Part shown: positions 23,745 to 31,106 of the stretch, one piece after another | How positions within the stretch are numbered: the first letter of the stretch is position 1 | Layout: each line of letters opens with the position of its first letter | Assembly (NCBI GenBank): GCA_900551715.1 | Contig: URXG01000009.1 | Location: 1 to 51,463 of the forward strand | DNA from: an uncultured Blautia sp. | Lineage (GTDB): Bacteria > Bacillota > Clostridia > Lachnospirales > Lachnospiraceae | Direction of reading: 5' to 3' | DNA: 51,463 nt | The notes under the pieces: generated by a model | Told to the model about the DNA's origin: nothing | Database searches by the model: none | What the model saw: the letters and a program-made list of their open reading frames with translations, nothing else | Program-made: the position numbers and the translations under genes

Positions 23745-24134
23745 TTATATTTTCATGAGAGGGATCTTACGGTCTTTGACATAAAAGTGGTAATCATTAT
23801 AGTCCTGAATGCTGACAATAGCAGTATTGCAATCATCTGTTATATCAACATGAATTACACACTGGCAACGCATAGGGCATTCTGGTTTTACTTCAGAATC
23901 AAATAAGGTTATAAGATCCTTGTCAAACTTACGGATTCTGTCAAATGGATTACAGGCACATTCTTTAATATCTGTAGCGTCACCGGTAGTAATACGAACC
24001 TTTGTCTTACTTGTCATAACAACAGTGTTATACTCAATAAGCTCGTGTCCATAGATATAACCGGAATCAACCTGATGTGCTTTTATTTCTCCGGTTTCTT
24101 GATTAATGTAGTCAGTTACTGTCCATTTTCCCAT
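23745..24134 (-). CDS. Unknown element protein, 129 residues
   Basis: From ATG 24134 (MGKWTVTDYINQETGEIKAHQVDSGYIYGHELIEYNTVV), preceded by AGGAGG with good spacing. Further text: VRITTGDATDIKECACNPFDRIRKFDKDLITLFDSEVKPECPMRCQCVIHVDITDDCNTAIVSIQDYNDYHFYVKDRK. A cysteine cluster (CAC, CPMRCQC) hints at metal binding. I do not recognise the family. Strong translation signals and codon use support it being real. Confidence 0.65.
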   Translation of the reverse strand: MGKWTVTDYINQETGEIKAHQVDSGYIYGHELIEYNTVVMTSKTKVRITTGDATDIKECACNPFDRIRKFDKDLITLFDSEVKPECPMRCQCVIHVDITDDCNTAIVSIQDYNDYHFYVKDRKIPLMKI

Positions 24135-24197
24135 GTTCTTATTCCTCCTGAATATGTTTTGTGTAAGACTGCCAGATGATTCGACAGCCATTAGGTC

Positions 24198-24485
24198 TTA
24201 GTGAATTTCTTCAATCATTTCTAAAGTAGTATCCTGTATGTTTTTCTTCCATCTGCCAAGTGCTTCCAGAGCTTCTTTATCAGTGCTGACATCTGGGAAT
24301 GCTGTTCTTGCTATTTTTATAGAAAAATCATAATAAACATCTACAAGTTCAATCGGTGTGATCTGTTCAAGATCTTCCAGTGCTTGCAGATATCCGGTAA
24401 ATACACTGGTTGCAATAACCGGATTTGTACCTTCTTCTACAGAATCAATCATTGTTTTTGCAAAGTCCTTAACGCATTTATTCAT
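24198..24485 (-). CDS. Small helical element protein, 95 residues
   Basis: MNKCVKDFAKTMIDSVEEGTNPVIATSVFTGYLQALEDLEQITPIELVDVYYDFSIKIARTAFPDVSTDKEALEALGRWKKNIQDTTLEMIEEIH, preceded by AGGAGGATATTAAAA. It is almost entirely predicted helix and mildly acidic, with no known motif. It lies within the small-gene run controlled, I infer, from the palindrome-bearing promoter near 26430. Confidence 0.65.
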   Translation of the reverse strand: MNKCVKDFAKTMIDSVEEGTNPVIATSVFTGYLQALEDLEQITPIELVDVYYDFSIKIARTAFPDVSTDKEALEALGRWKKNIQDTTLEMIEEIH

Positions 24486-24539
24486 TTTTAATATCCTCCT
24501 GAAATTGATGTATTTATAAAGTGTTATGTGAGTTAGACG

Positions 24540-24716
24540 TTAATAACCCACCAGTAACCAATGTGCAAACATTCCAATGGGAAGTGCTGTAAACATGAGA
24601 GAGATCAGCACACACCGGAAGCAATAGGAGAGTGTATCCCGGAACATTTTTTTGAGTGTCTTTCTATGGGCTTTACACCAGTCCTCATAAGTCATAACTG
24701 TATCTGCTTTTTTCAT
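24540..24716 (-). CDS. 58-residue membrane peptide
   Basis: From ATG 24716, whose ATGA overlaps the stop of the upstream 24713-24955 gene. Sequence begins MKKADTVMTYEDWCKAHRK and continues with a basic region (TLKKMFRDTLSYCFRC) and one hydrophobic segment (VLISLMFTALPIGMFAHWLLVGY) running to the C terminus. The stop overlap and upstream GGGGGATATTG support translation. Function unknown; a small bitopic membrane protein. Confidence 0.55.
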   Translation of the reverse strand: MKKADTVMTYEDWCKAHRKTLKKMFRDTLSYCFRCVLISLMFTALPIGMFAHWLLVGY

Positions 24717-24955
24717 TTACAATATCCCCCTTCAAAGATTTTACCGTTTAATATCTGTATTGCTATAAGAAAGCCCCTCTTGAATGCAGAATGTTCAGCA
24801 CCACATACCATATCATCAATGCACCATGTTATCTTGTCTATGCTTTCCCCTGTCTGGATCATAGTTTTCAGCTTGTCCATGTCCTTCAGAACATCTTTAT
24901 TTGATTCTGTCTCACACCAGACACCAAAGATCTCATCTAATATTCTTTCTCCCAT
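24713..24955 (-). CDS. Unknown element protein, 80 residues
   Basis: From ATG 24955 (MGERILDEIFGVWCETESNKDVLKDMDKLKTMIQTGESIDKITWCIDDMVCGAEHSAFKRGFLIAIQILNGKIFEGGYCK), with AAAGGGTG 6 bases upstream. The closing AFKRGFLIAIQIL helix resembles small phage/ICE helical proteins that end in an AF..GF pattern, but I would not assign a family. It is coupled by ATGA to the membrane peptide that follows. Confidence 0.65.
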   Translation of the reverse strand: MGERILDEIFGVWCETESNKDVLKDMDKLKTMIQTGESIDKITWCIDDMVCGAEHSAFKRGFLIAIQILNGKIFEGGYCK

Positions 24956-25011
24956 GAATAACACCCTTTCTTCTTTAATTGATTGTCTTTCCGATAGCAC
25001 AGCAAGTGTGG

Positions 25012-25332
25012 TTATAATGTCAGGGTGAGTCGTAGATACTGGTATGCAAGTTTCCGAGCTTCAAAGTCAACCTTGACCAGATGATCTTGCATCTGCTGTG
25101 ATCCGCATTCCAGATATGTAAGCTTGTCTGCCAGTGACAGATTGTGAATAGCTTTTTCGACCACCGGATTAACGAGGATCTTGAAAGCATCACGCAGAAG
25201 AGAAATGAACTCCTGTTTTGTTGGTATCTGATCTGCACCCATGTAGATAGGTTCGATATAAGTTGTATATTCTGCAAAAGAAATATACTGTTCTGTGAAG
25301 TTGCTGATCTCGATAAATTCTGAATACATCAT
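25012..25332 (-). CDS. Unknown element protein, 106 residues
   Basis: MMYSEFIEISNFTEQYISFAEYTTYIEPIYMGADQIPTKQEFISLLRDAFKILVNPVVEKAIHNLSLADKLTYLECGSQQMQDHLVKVDFEARKLAYQYLRLTLTL, preceded by AGGAGGACATACACT. Mostly predicted helix; no motif recognised. Part of the run of small minus-strand genes. Confidence 0.65.
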   Translation of the reverse strand: MMYSEFIEISNFTEQYISFAEYTTYIEPIYMGADQIPTKQEFISLLRDAFKILVNPVVEKAIHNLSLADKLTYLECGSQQMQDHLVKVDFEARKLAYQYLRLTLTL

Positions 25333-25432
25333 AGTGTATGTCCTCCTATTCTTATGACTACCTGACCGCCGTTGTGACGGTCAACGCTCACAGCTTAAAG
25401 CCCTGTTTATAGTGGCTGTGACCACTTGTTAA

Positions 25433-25621
25433 TCAAATATTCTGGATAGCTACATATCTTCGTGCATCCTGTAAGCACTCAGCTTTAGTATTGCCGAAGG
25501 CTACAGCATTGCCCCAACTGTTTCTTGCAACCCATTCTGATACCATGCCATTACTTTTAGCTCTTGAATTATAAGGATCATAATGTTCGATTCTTTCAAA
25601 GATTAATTCTTTAAGTTTCAT
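25433..25621 (-). CDS. Small element protein, 62 residues
   Basis: MKLKELIFERIEHYDPYNSRAKSNGMVSEWVARNSWGNAVAFGNTKAECLQDARRYVAIQNI, preceded by GGAGAAAGGTGAGAAC. The layout (strand-turn-strand then helix: SEWVARNSWGNAVAFGNTKAECLQDARRY) resembles HicB/double-stranded-RNA-like small folds, but no assignment is justified. Confidence 0.6.
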   Translation of the reverse strand: MKLKELIFERIEHYDPYNSRAKSNGMVSEWVARNSWGNAVAFGNTKAECLQDARRYVAIQNI

Positions 25622-25666
25622 GTTCTCACCTTTCTCCGATTAACCTCCACCGGAAGGATAAGTGAT

Positions 25667-25945
25667 TTATTTAATGTATAATCTTCTGTACTGACTGATT
25701 CTTTGGTATTCCGCAAGGCTGCCAAGATCTGCTTCAAGACGCTTGCTATCGAGGGTTCTTCTTTCACAGGTGGAAAGCTTTACTGTGAAGTCGTTACCAG
25801 TCTCTGTGAGTTTTTCATTCGCATCCATGTAACCGATGATTTCACGCTCAACTGCTTTTAATTCTTCTTCAAGCTGTTCTTTCATTGCTTTAAGTCCTCT
25901 GTAATCTGCTATAACCTTTTCTAATTCATTCATTGTTCTACACAT
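25667..25945 (-). CDS. Coiled-coil element protein, about 92 residues
   Basis: From ATG 25945 (MCRTMNELEKVIADYRGLKAMKEQLEEELKAVEREIIGYMDANEKLTETGNDFTVKLSTCERRTLDSKRLEADLGSLAEYQRISQYRRLYIK), with AGGAGGAAAGAC upstream; the frame extends further 5' but without a ribosome site. A long charged coiled coil is followed by a region (TGNDFTVKLSTCERRTLDSKRLEADL) seen in small phage proteins that accompany recombination or single-strand-binding genes. Function unknown. Confidence 0.65.
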   Translation of the reverse strand: MCRTMNELEKVIADYRGLKAMKEQLEEELKAVEREIIGYMDANEKLTETGNDFTVKLSTCERRTLDSKRLEADLGSLAEYQRISQYRRLYIK

Positions 25946-26049
25946 ATGTCTTTCCTCCTGATCATTTTTATAGAAGCAACAGTCCCAGTAGGCTTTAAAG
26001 TATCTTAGGTTTCTTGACCGTCTCATTATCCCTTTATCCTGTTCTGATG

Positions 26050-26289
26050 TTACGTGGCAGTCTTTGTATCGACCATCACTGTTGCTTGTGTGTTGCTGCA
26101 ACTCTTCAACAACAAAGTACTGTGTCCTCTCGCTTGTTGATTCTTCCGCTTAACAACTTCTTGGTTGAGGGGTAAAGTTCTGATTGGTTCAGACTGTTCA
26201 TTTTCTTCAAGTAGTATGAACACTGTGCTTTCTTGCCCTATTGTTCCTGCTTTCTTCAACTGTTTTCCCGGATCATGTTTATTCTGCAT
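26050..26289 (-). CDS. Doubtful 79-residue frame
   Basis: MQNKHDPGKQLKKAGTIGQESTVFILLEENEQSEPIRTLPLNQEVVKRKNQQARG... has no clear ribosome site and unremarkable composition, and the minus strand around it also shows a short coding-like run without a start (QERPDEAIGRFTSNMVVMLTDVSDRVNAE, near 26280-26360). The region may be a broken gene at the head of the small-gene operon. Confidence 0.25.
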   Translation of the reverse strand: MQNKHDPGKQLKKAGTIGQESTVFILLEENEQSEPIRTLPLNQEVVKRKNQQARGHSTLLLKSCSNTQATVMVDTKTAT

Positions 26290-26403
26290 TCACTCTATCT
26301 GATACATCTGTCAGCATAACTACCATGTTACTTGTGAACCGCCCTATCGCTTCATCCGGTCTTTCCTGCTTGCTTTGTTGCTGTTGTTTTGGTGTTGAGA
26401 TTA

Positions 26404-26432
26404 TTATATATTAGTACCAATATAAAAGCAAG
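26404..26432 (-). promoter_or_regulatory. Minus-strand promoter with operator in its spacer
   Basis: On the minus strand TTGCTT (26432-26427), 17 bases, perfect TATAAT (26409-26404). The spacer contains palindrome copy 1 (26409-26424), so a bound repressor would block polymerase. It points toward the small-gene operon. Confidence 0.65.
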
Positions 26433-26495
26433 ACGTAATATCACACAAAAATATAGTGGTACTAATATCTCAAATTGTATAATAGTACCAATATA
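26409..26495. promoter_or_regulatory. Operator copies 1-3 of the ATATTAGTACCAATAT palindrome
   Basis: Three copies of a 16-bp near-palindrome centred on GTAC: 26409-26424 (consensus), 26454-26469 (reverse orientation, one change) and 26480-26495 (ATAATAGTACCAATAT). They lie in the divergent region between the small-gene operon and the RHH gene. Spacing of copies 1 and 2 is 45 bases and of 2 and 3 is 26 bases. Confidence 0.75.
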
Positions 26496-26576
26496 TAATA
26501 AATGCCGACCAGATTGACAAAAAATAATTCGGTGATAAGATAGAAATATACTTTATATAGAAGGCGAGGTGAATTG

Positions 26577-26762
26577 ATGCCAGTATCAGAAGCCCAGAAA
26601 AAGGCAAGCAAGAAGTATTTTGACAACAATTATAAACAAGTAAAATTGTCTATGCCGATAAAAGAAGCTGAGATGTTAGAGGAGTATTGCAAGGAGCATA
26701 ATTGCAGCAAAGCCGGATTCATTCGAGAAGCAATACAAGAAAAGATCGAAAGAGAATCATAA
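26577..26762 (+). CDS. Ribbon-helix-helix (Arc/CopG-like) regulator
   Basis: 61 residues from ATG 26577 (MPVSEAQKKASKKYFDNNYKQVKLSMPIKEAEMLEEYCKEHNCSKAGFIREAIQEKIERES), with GGCGAGGTG upstream; a TTG three bases earlier is less likely. The ribbon YKQVKLSMPIKEAEMLEEYCKEHNCSKAGFIREAIQEKI is a typical RHH fold, which binds palindromic operators as a dimer of dimers. Three palindrome copies precede it and two follow it, so it is the obvious candidate to bind them and to regulate itself and both neighbouring promoters. Confidence 0.85.
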   Translation: MPVSEAQKKASKKYFDNNYKQVKLSMPIKEAEMLEEYCKEHNCSKAGFIREAIQEKIERES

Positions 26763-26797
26763 AGGCTTTAAGCATACAATAGGAAGTAATCACGAAT

Positions 26798-26813
26798 ATA
26801 TTAGTACCATTAT
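26798..26813. promoter_or_regulatory. Operator copy 4
   Basis: ATATTAGTACCATTAT, one base off the consensus, between the RHH gene and the ArdC promoter. Confidence 0.7.
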
Positions 26814-26858
26814 ACAAAATCAACAAATTCGTCTTGCTATTGTTGTGAAATATGCGGA

Positions 26859-26887
26859 TTGACTATATATTAGTACCAATATATAAT
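26859..26887 (+). promoter_or_regulatory. ArdC promoter with operator copy 5 in its spacer
   Basis: TTGACT (26859-26864), 17 bases, perfect TATAAT (26882-26887). The consensus palindrome ATATTAGTACCAATAT (26867-26882) fills the spacer and touches the -10, the same design as the minus-strand promoter at 26404-26432. Confidence 0.8.
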
Positions 26888-26921
26888 TAAAGCATCAAAT
26901 CAAAGAAAGAGGTGCTTTAAT

Positions 26922-27122
26922 ATGGCAGCAGTAAAAGCAAATGTTTATGAAATGGTAACAGAAAGAATCATAGCAGAACTTGAAAAGGGTATTATCCCAT
27001 GGGAAAAACCTTGGACAGGAGTTAGGAATGGAGCTTTTAACCGGATCACAAAAAGACCGTACAGTCTTATAAATCAGATGCTTTTACTGCATCGTGGAGA
27101 GTATGCTACATTCAAACAGTGA
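26922..27122 (+). pseudogene. ArdC-type antirestriction protein, N-terminal fragment
   Basis: 66 residues: KANVYEMVTERIIAELEKGIIPWEKPWTGVRNGAFNRITKRPYSLINQMLLLHRGEYATFKQ, then a stop. This is the ArdC/DUF1738 single-stranded-DNA-binding N terminus (IPWEKPW, N-x-x-T-x-R-P-Y-S-x-I-N). Normal proteins continue past 'ATFKQW' into a metalloprotease domain of about 200 more residues. Here the sequence switches within a few bases to phage tape-measure coding, so a deletion removed the rest. AAAGAGGTG precedes the start. Confidence 0.85.
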
Positions 27123-28428
27123 TCTTGATGTTAATGTAAATACAGATAAGATCTCGTCAGATATCAGAAGTGCGATCCAGAATGCAGGTGGCAACGCAGG
27201 GGAAGCCATGAACCTTGATCTGAAGATGAATGAGGAACAGCTGGTATCCAACCTTCGTGCTGCCATTGGACAGCTTACAACAGGGGAGGAACCGGTAAAA
27301 GTAGATATCCAGATTAATAAAGAATCCCTGAAGTCGGATCTGACTGCTGCACTGACAGATATGGATTTACCAGTGAAGTTTAAGATTGATACAGGAGAGC
27401 TGGAAAAACAGATCCGGGCAGCCATAGAGAACATCAAAGATGCAAAGGTAGATATTCGTGTAAATACGGATACCTTAAAGGAATCTGTAGGGGAATCTGT
27501 AACAGAATCCGTATCCCAGGCTGAAGCACAGACTGCCACAGTAAGAATGCCTACGGTAGATACTTCTAATATGTCACAGTTCCAACAGATGTTAGGTAAC
27601 ATTAACAACGCAGGAAGACAGGGCAAAAGTGTTTTTGAATCTTTAGGAATGACCTTTAAACAGGCATTTTCTATGTACAGTGGAGCTTATCTTTTACAGG
27701 ATGGAATCAACAGGGTAATCCGATCCGGGAAAGAAGCACTTTCTACTGTAAAGGAATTCAATGATATAAAAACAGACCTTGGTATGGTAACCGGACAGAG
27801 CAAATCTTACATCAATGATCTGATGCAGAGCTACAACGATCTTGGTCAGGAACTGGGATCGGTGACTTCTGATGTGGCAATGTCTGCGGATACCTGGTTA
27901 CGTCAGGGTAGATCCATGGAAGATACCAACCAGTTGATAAAAGATTCCATGGTATTAAGTAAGGATGCACAGATGGATTCTGACCAGGCTGCGGAAGTAC
28001 TGACAGCTACTTTAAATGGTTTTCAGCTGAATGCAGATCAGGCAGGTCATATTAATGACATTTTGAACAGTATTGATTTAAAATCTGCTTCAGATGCAGG
28101 TGGTATCGGTCAGGCATTAACAAAAGTTGCATCACAGGCAAATAATGCAGGTGTATCTCTGGAAAAAACTGCTGCCATGATTGCTACGGTAAAAGATGTT
28201 ACACAGGACAGTGATGATAGTATTGGTACTGCCCTGAAGAGTATATTTTCCAGAATGAACCAGATTAAAGCTGGGAAATTTGTAGATTCCGAAACAGGAG
28301 AAGCTTTAAATGATGTGGAGAAAGTACTGAATAAAGTAGGAATCTCTATGCGTGATATGAATGGACAGTTTAAAGATTCAGAACCAGTTATGGATCTGGT
28401 GCATTATCCGGTTTGTGGGCGACCTTAA
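27094..28428 (+). pseudogene. Phage tape-measure protein, N-terminal fragment
   Basis: About 440 residues in frame 1, beginning inside the ArdC fragment and reading SDLDVNVNTDKISSDIRSAIQNAGG ... FNDIKTDLGMVTGQSKSYINDLMQSYNDLGQELGSVTSDVAMSADTWLRQGRSMEDTNQLIKDSMVLSKDAQMDSDQAAEVLTATLNGF ... The TP901-type tape-measure core is evident. It ends abnormally at DSEPVMDLV followed by an unrelated HYPVCGRP, and the family text resumes in another frame. Tape-measure proteins set tail length; with no other tail gene present this is debris. Confidence 0.85.
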
Positions 28429-29546
28429 TGGCAAATCCCCTGATCTTTGTTGCAGCAGGAGTGACCGCAGCAGTAGCAGCATTTTCTTCTTATAGTAATT
28501 CGGTAAAGGAAGCAGTATCCGCAGCAAGGGAATCTGGAAATACATGGGAAGAAAATAATACTTCTATAGAGGATAACATCAGCAGGATACAGGAATTAAG
28601 GACAGAACTGGCATCCGGTACCCTGACAGAACAGGAAGCAGCAGATGCCAAAAGTGAATTGTTATCCATACAGGAATCACTGACGGATTCTTATGGGGAT
28701 CAGGTACAGGGTATTGATCTTATCAATGGCAGTCTGGAAGACCAGATCAAACTTCTGGATGAGGTATCCCAGAAACAGTCAGAAAATTATCTGAACGAAA
28801 ATAAGAAAACCATAGATAAAGCTGCAAAAGAGATGGAGAAGAACCGGCATACTTATGTAGGACGTTTTTATGACGATGGTTCAGAAGAATCCGAAGCATT
28901 GAAAACATCCCTGAAAAATCTTCAGGATACTTATGGGAATGAGATTGTAAAACTGGATAAAAGTGCAGACGGTTTTGAGACAGATATCCATATCAACGCA
29001 GATGCAGCACAGGCAAAAGAAGTCCTGAATGATCTTATGACGGAACTTTCCGGTATTGAGGATCAGTATGGGGAATCGGATACCCTGGATTTGATGATGA
29101 ACAATGCCAGTACCGGACTGAATGATGCAAGCAGTCTTGTAAATATGCTGGTACAGCTTGGTATTATTTCTTCCAGTACAGGGGCAGGTCTTGATGGTAT
29201 GTCAGATTCTGCATCCAATCTTGCATCCCAGATTGAAACCGTAAACTCTGCTTTATCCGGTATAGAAAAAGCTTCTTCTTTACTGGATTCCCAGAGTACA
29301 GGAAAATCCATATCTATAGATGATTTTAATTCTGATGAACTGGCAGATTATACATCCGCACTGGAATATAACAATGGTGCCTTACAGCTGAATGCGGAAA
29401 AGGTAAGGGAGCTTCAGAAAGCAAAAGCAGAAGAAGCCATACAGACCAATGACAACCAGAAGTTAGAAATGCAGAACCAGTATATGGAGAATATTGCTGA
29501 GATTGAGCAGCTTCAGGAAAAATTAAAAGGCTTCCTGCTGACTTAA
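28413..29546 (+). pseudogene. Phage tape-measure protein, middle fragment
   Basis: About 377 residues in frame 3: TWEENNTSIEDNISRIQELRTELASG ... KTIDKAAKEMEKNRHTYVGRFYDDGS ... ending LQEKLKGFLLT. WATLMANPLIFVAAGVTAAVAAFSS is the hydrophobic segment that follows the core in tape-measure proteins. The preceding fragment jumps straight into it in a different frame, so an internal stretch was lost. Coiled-coil and beta repeats dominate. Confidence 0.8.
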
Positions 29547-29551
29547 ATACT

Positions 29552-29893
29552 ATGATCGGACATGCAATCATGAAGAATGGGGATACAGGATTTATTACTG
29601 CTAATCCAGGCGAAACTGTTCTCACAGAAGAATTCACCAAACAGTTAAGACCAACAGTTGCTGCTATGAATGAATTTACTGGAATGATGAACAAAGGATC
29701 AGGAGTTAAGAATCTTGGTGCTGTTCAGTCACAGACAATTAACTATAATCCAGAAATCAATGTTAATGTTGGAAGCATCAGCAATGATGTTGACATTGAT
29801 AAACTTGGTAAACAACTCAGTGATGTTATGTTTGCAGATATCTCTAAGAAATTTGCAAAAGACTTTAAAAAGACCACTGGAAGAAACAGATAA
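29552..29893 (+). pseudogene. Phage tape-measure protein, C-terminal fragment
   Basis: About 113 residues in frame 2: GHAIMKNGDTGFITANPGETVLTEEFTKQLRPTVAAMNEF ... NYNPEINVNVGSISNDVDIDKLGKQLSDVMFADISKKFAKDFKK. The phrase resembles the end of tape-measure proteins, where a C-terminal PGE-V-x-T-E-F-x-K-x-L segment occurs. It is the third piece of the same broken gene. Codon use here is more AT-rich than in the other two pieces, possibly a different source. Confidence 0.65.
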
Positions 29894-29961
29894 TAGATTA
29901 TCAGGGGTGTCCGATATGGTCACTCCTGTTTATATATAAGGAATTAAAGGAGATTTTAATA

Positions 29962-30669
29962 ATGGGTAAGCATAAAAAATATACAAGAGAAGAGTACAAA
30001 ACAAGATTCAATGATCTGATGATGAATAAGTTCAATTATATTTTACAGGATGGTGAGCAGATTGTTCAGTGCAAAGCACCATACCCGGAGTACTGGTTTG
30101 TGTCCAATAAAGGCTATCTGTTTTCAGTGTATACAGGAAAAATCAGGGTAATAAAGCCAAACCATAGATATACAGGAGTAAAAAATAAAGAGGGTGTACG
30201 AAACGGGCAGGACTGGTACTATGAGTATAAAAATGGGGATAAATATAACAAGCATGTAACTATGTATAAGGTGATAAGTGACCATTTTTGTGAAAATGAA
30301 TTTGATTCTGAAGATAATGAAATACACCATATCAGAAAAAAACAGTTATATGCGGTAAATGAAGGAAAAATCTGTAACAGTGCAGATAACTTACAACTGC
30401 TGCCCCGGGAAGTTCATAAAGAACTGACACGTTATGCAGGCAAGACCAATGCTGAGAATGACAGGATACTGGAACAGAAGATAAAGAAAGCAAACTGTCC
30501 AATGTATCAGTGTACACAGGAACAGTTTCAGAATCTGATAATGGCAGCATTACAGAATTGTGCTTTAATGGGGGCAAAGCCGGTAATTTATATAACATCC
30601 ATAACAGATGATGTGGCTGAGATTGAAGCGGAAGCACACCCATTGGATATAGAGAAAATATTGAGATAA
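29962..30669 (+). CDS. Probable NUMOD4/HNH homing-type endonuclease
   Basis: 235 residues, ATG 29962 after AAAGGAG. The N-terminal part contains PEYWFVSNKGYLFSVYTGKIRVIKP, like the NUMOD4 strand-loop-strand motif. An HNH-like core follows: NEIHHIRKKQLYAVNEGKICNSADNLQLLPREVHKEL, with paired histidines, NLQLL and a closing histidine. A helical tail (QFQNLIMAALQNC...DDVAEIEAEAHPLD) ends it. These are usually free-standing homing endonucleases in phage genes, which would fit an insertion next to the tape-measure remnant. The gene looks intact. Confidence 0.7.
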   Translation: MGKHKKYTREEYKTRFNDLMMNKFNYILQDGEQIVQCKAPYPEYWFVSNKGYLFSVYTGKIRVIKPNHRYTGVKNKEGVRNGQDWYYEYKNGDKYNKHVTMYKVISDHFCENEFDSEDNEIHHIRKKQLYAVNEGKICNSADNLQLLPREVHKELTRYAGKTNAENDRILEQKIKKANCPMYQCTQEQFQNLIMAALQNCALMGAKPVIYITSITDDVAEIEAEAHPLDIEKILR

Positions 30670-30712
30670 GAAATGGTAGTTACTAGGAGCATAGAAACAT
30701 CAGTGATTTAAC

Positions 30713-30728
30713 GGAAGAAATTTCTTCC
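30713..30728. promoter_or_regulatory. 16-bp perfect palindrome upstream of the excisionase
   Basis: GGAAGAAATTTCTTCC, 30-60 bases ahead of the excisionase start. It could be an operator for control of excision; no binding protein is identified. Confidence 0.35.
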
Positions 30729-30759
30729 CCTGAAGAATTTTAGAAATATAGGAATAGAA

Positions 30760-31062
30760 ATGTATAAAAAGACAGAAGGGTGTTCTGAAATGGAGCATCC
30801 TTCTTTAATTATGGAAAAAATGGAGAATATGGATATGGAAGAAAATACAGGCAAAGAAAAAGATGATATTTTACAAGATGTAGTGGAAATGCTTACACCA
30901 GAAGATATTATGAGACATTTGAAGATTGGCAGAAATAAAACATATCAGTTGCTTCAGGTGTCAAGCTTTCCGAAAATAAAAATAGGGAATGCATATCGCA
31001 TTCCGAAAGATATGTATAAAAAATGGATTTCGGATAATGTTAAAAAGACTATATACATATAA
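30760..31062 (+). CDS. Excisionase-type helix-turn-helix protein
   Basis: 100 residues from ATG 30760; ATG 30790 (MEHPSL), with AGAAGGGTG upstream, may be the true start. After an acidic leader, MLTPEDIMRHLKIGRNKTYQLLQVSSFPKIKIGNAYRIPKDMYKKWISDNVKK is the MerR-like winged HTH of the Tn916-type excisionase family. It lies next to and converges on the integrase gene, the common xis-int arrangement, so it should bend DNA at the attachment site to favour excision. A shared terminator lies between them. Confidence 0.8.
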   Translation: MYKKTEGCSEMEHPSLIMEKMENMDMEENTGKEKDDILQDVVEMLTPEDIMRHLKIGRNKTYQLLQVSSFPKIKIGNAYRIPKDMYKKWISDNVKKTIYI

Positions 31063-31068
31063 AGAAGA

Positions 31069-31101
31069 GGGGTTGTACAGAAAATGTGCAGCCCCTTTTT
31101 T
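31069..31101. terminator. Bidirectional terminator between xis and int
   Basis: GGGGTTGTAC pairs with GTGCAGCCCC around AGAAAAT, followed by TTTTTT on the plus strand; AAGAAG precedes it. It separates two convergent genes. Confidence 0.8.
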
Positions 31102-31106
31102 CGCTC

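Noticed and set aside
26515..26541. TTGACA-15-TAAGAT as promoter of the RHH gene
   Set aside because: The spacer is too short for confidence; a TATAAT at 26479 has no -35 either, so the RHH promoter is left open.
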